Shown in pieces: positions 63,770 to 64,000 of a stretch of 64,000 nucleotides of DNA. Every line of letters begins with the position of its first letter. Position 1 is the stretch's first letter. Position numbers and translations under genes: made by a program. The notes under the pieces are model-generated. The model was not told the origin of the DNA. It saw only the letters and a list, made by a program, of their open reading frames with translations, and made no database searches. Location of the stretch: NCBI RefSeq assembly GCF_030269925.1, contig NC_085132.1, positions 4,982,501 to 5,046,500 on the forward strand, written 5' to 3'. This stretch comes from Bombyx mori. Its lineage: Eukaryota; Arthropoda; Insecta; Lepidoptera; Bombycidae.

Positions 63770-64000
63770 AGAGGCGAATGTTGAGATGGATGTGTGGAGT
63801 GACAAGAATAGACAAGATAAAGAATGAGTATATCAAAGGAAGTGTGAAAGTAGCCCCGGTAATCAACAAATTAAAGAGCGGACGGTTAATGTGGTATGGA
63901 CATGTGATGCGTAGAAAGAAGATGCATGTGACTAGGAGATGTATGACAAGGTAGAGGGGGAAGAGGTCGACCAAAGAAGACATGGATGGAGTATGTGAAT
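63770..64000 (+). pseudogene. RTE C-terminus, related subfamily, cut by window end
   Basis: Reads RRMLRWMCGVTRIDKIKNEY, then VKVAPVINKLKSGRLMWYG and HVMRR, then a frameshift before the RGRGRPKKTWMEY-like block at the end. Differs clearly from the 60796 copy, so a second subfamily. It continues past base 64000. Confidence 0.82.

Overview
The window reads as a piece of a moth genome, most likely a silk moth (Bombyx). It is AT-rich, with no operons or bacterial signals. It is saturated with the tRNA-derived Bm1 SINE (more than twenty copies) and with tails of lepidopteran non-LTR retrotransposons. I found no complete host gene. Almost every long reading frame is a broken transposable-element gene. 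The window is therefore probably intergenic or intronic; the one plausible host coding piece is a possible last exon on the minus strand at 52207-52427.

Layout. 1-8.9 kb: AT-rich DNA with two Helitrons, Bm1 copies, LINE tails, and a 20-bp minisatellite (5131-5664) that grew out of a LINE tail. 8.9-10.2 kb: a 5'-truncated LINE on the minus strand with a 339-residue reverse-transcriptase fragment and a 68-nt poly(A) tail. 10.2-17 kb: Bm1 and LINE pieces, a Helitron, and a 242-bp tandem duplication. 17.4-20.3 kb: an internally deleted Gypsy-type LTR retrotransposon with intact gag, sitting inside a Bm1. 21-27 kb: mostly old repeats and unique AT-rich DNA, ending in a 3'-truncated mariner at about 27 kb. 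28-32 kb: a 3-copy tandem repeat, a Helitron with a SINE in its terminal hairpin, and a Bm1 split by a LINE fragment. 32-45 kb: a second tRNA-derived SINE, two Helitrons, RTE-like repeats, a CpG-rich promoter-like island at 38.4 kb, and a tandem fold-back array at 43 kb. 45.7-46.9 kb: a Helitron split by a 1-kb DNA transposon that carries the C-terminal part of a SWIM zinc-finger transposase. 47-54 kb: tails and SINEs, a 19-bp perfect hairpin (51590-51632), and the possible host exon. 54.6-55.8 kb: a 1161-bp Ginger-like transposon with perfect 92-bp inverted repeats and a TGTC target duplication. 56-64 kb: LINE, SINE and RTE remnants.

The elements are strongly nested, so relative ages can be read: LTR element into Bm1, Helitron into an RTE-like repeat (with an unoccupied paralogous copy of the site at 22320/22321), Bm1 into a Helitron, RTE-type fragment into Bm1, SWIM transposon into a Helitron, Ginger-like element into a LINE tail. 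In the labels below, LINE-B, LINE-C and LINE-C' are my working names for three non-LTR tail families; I could not check them against a repeat library.
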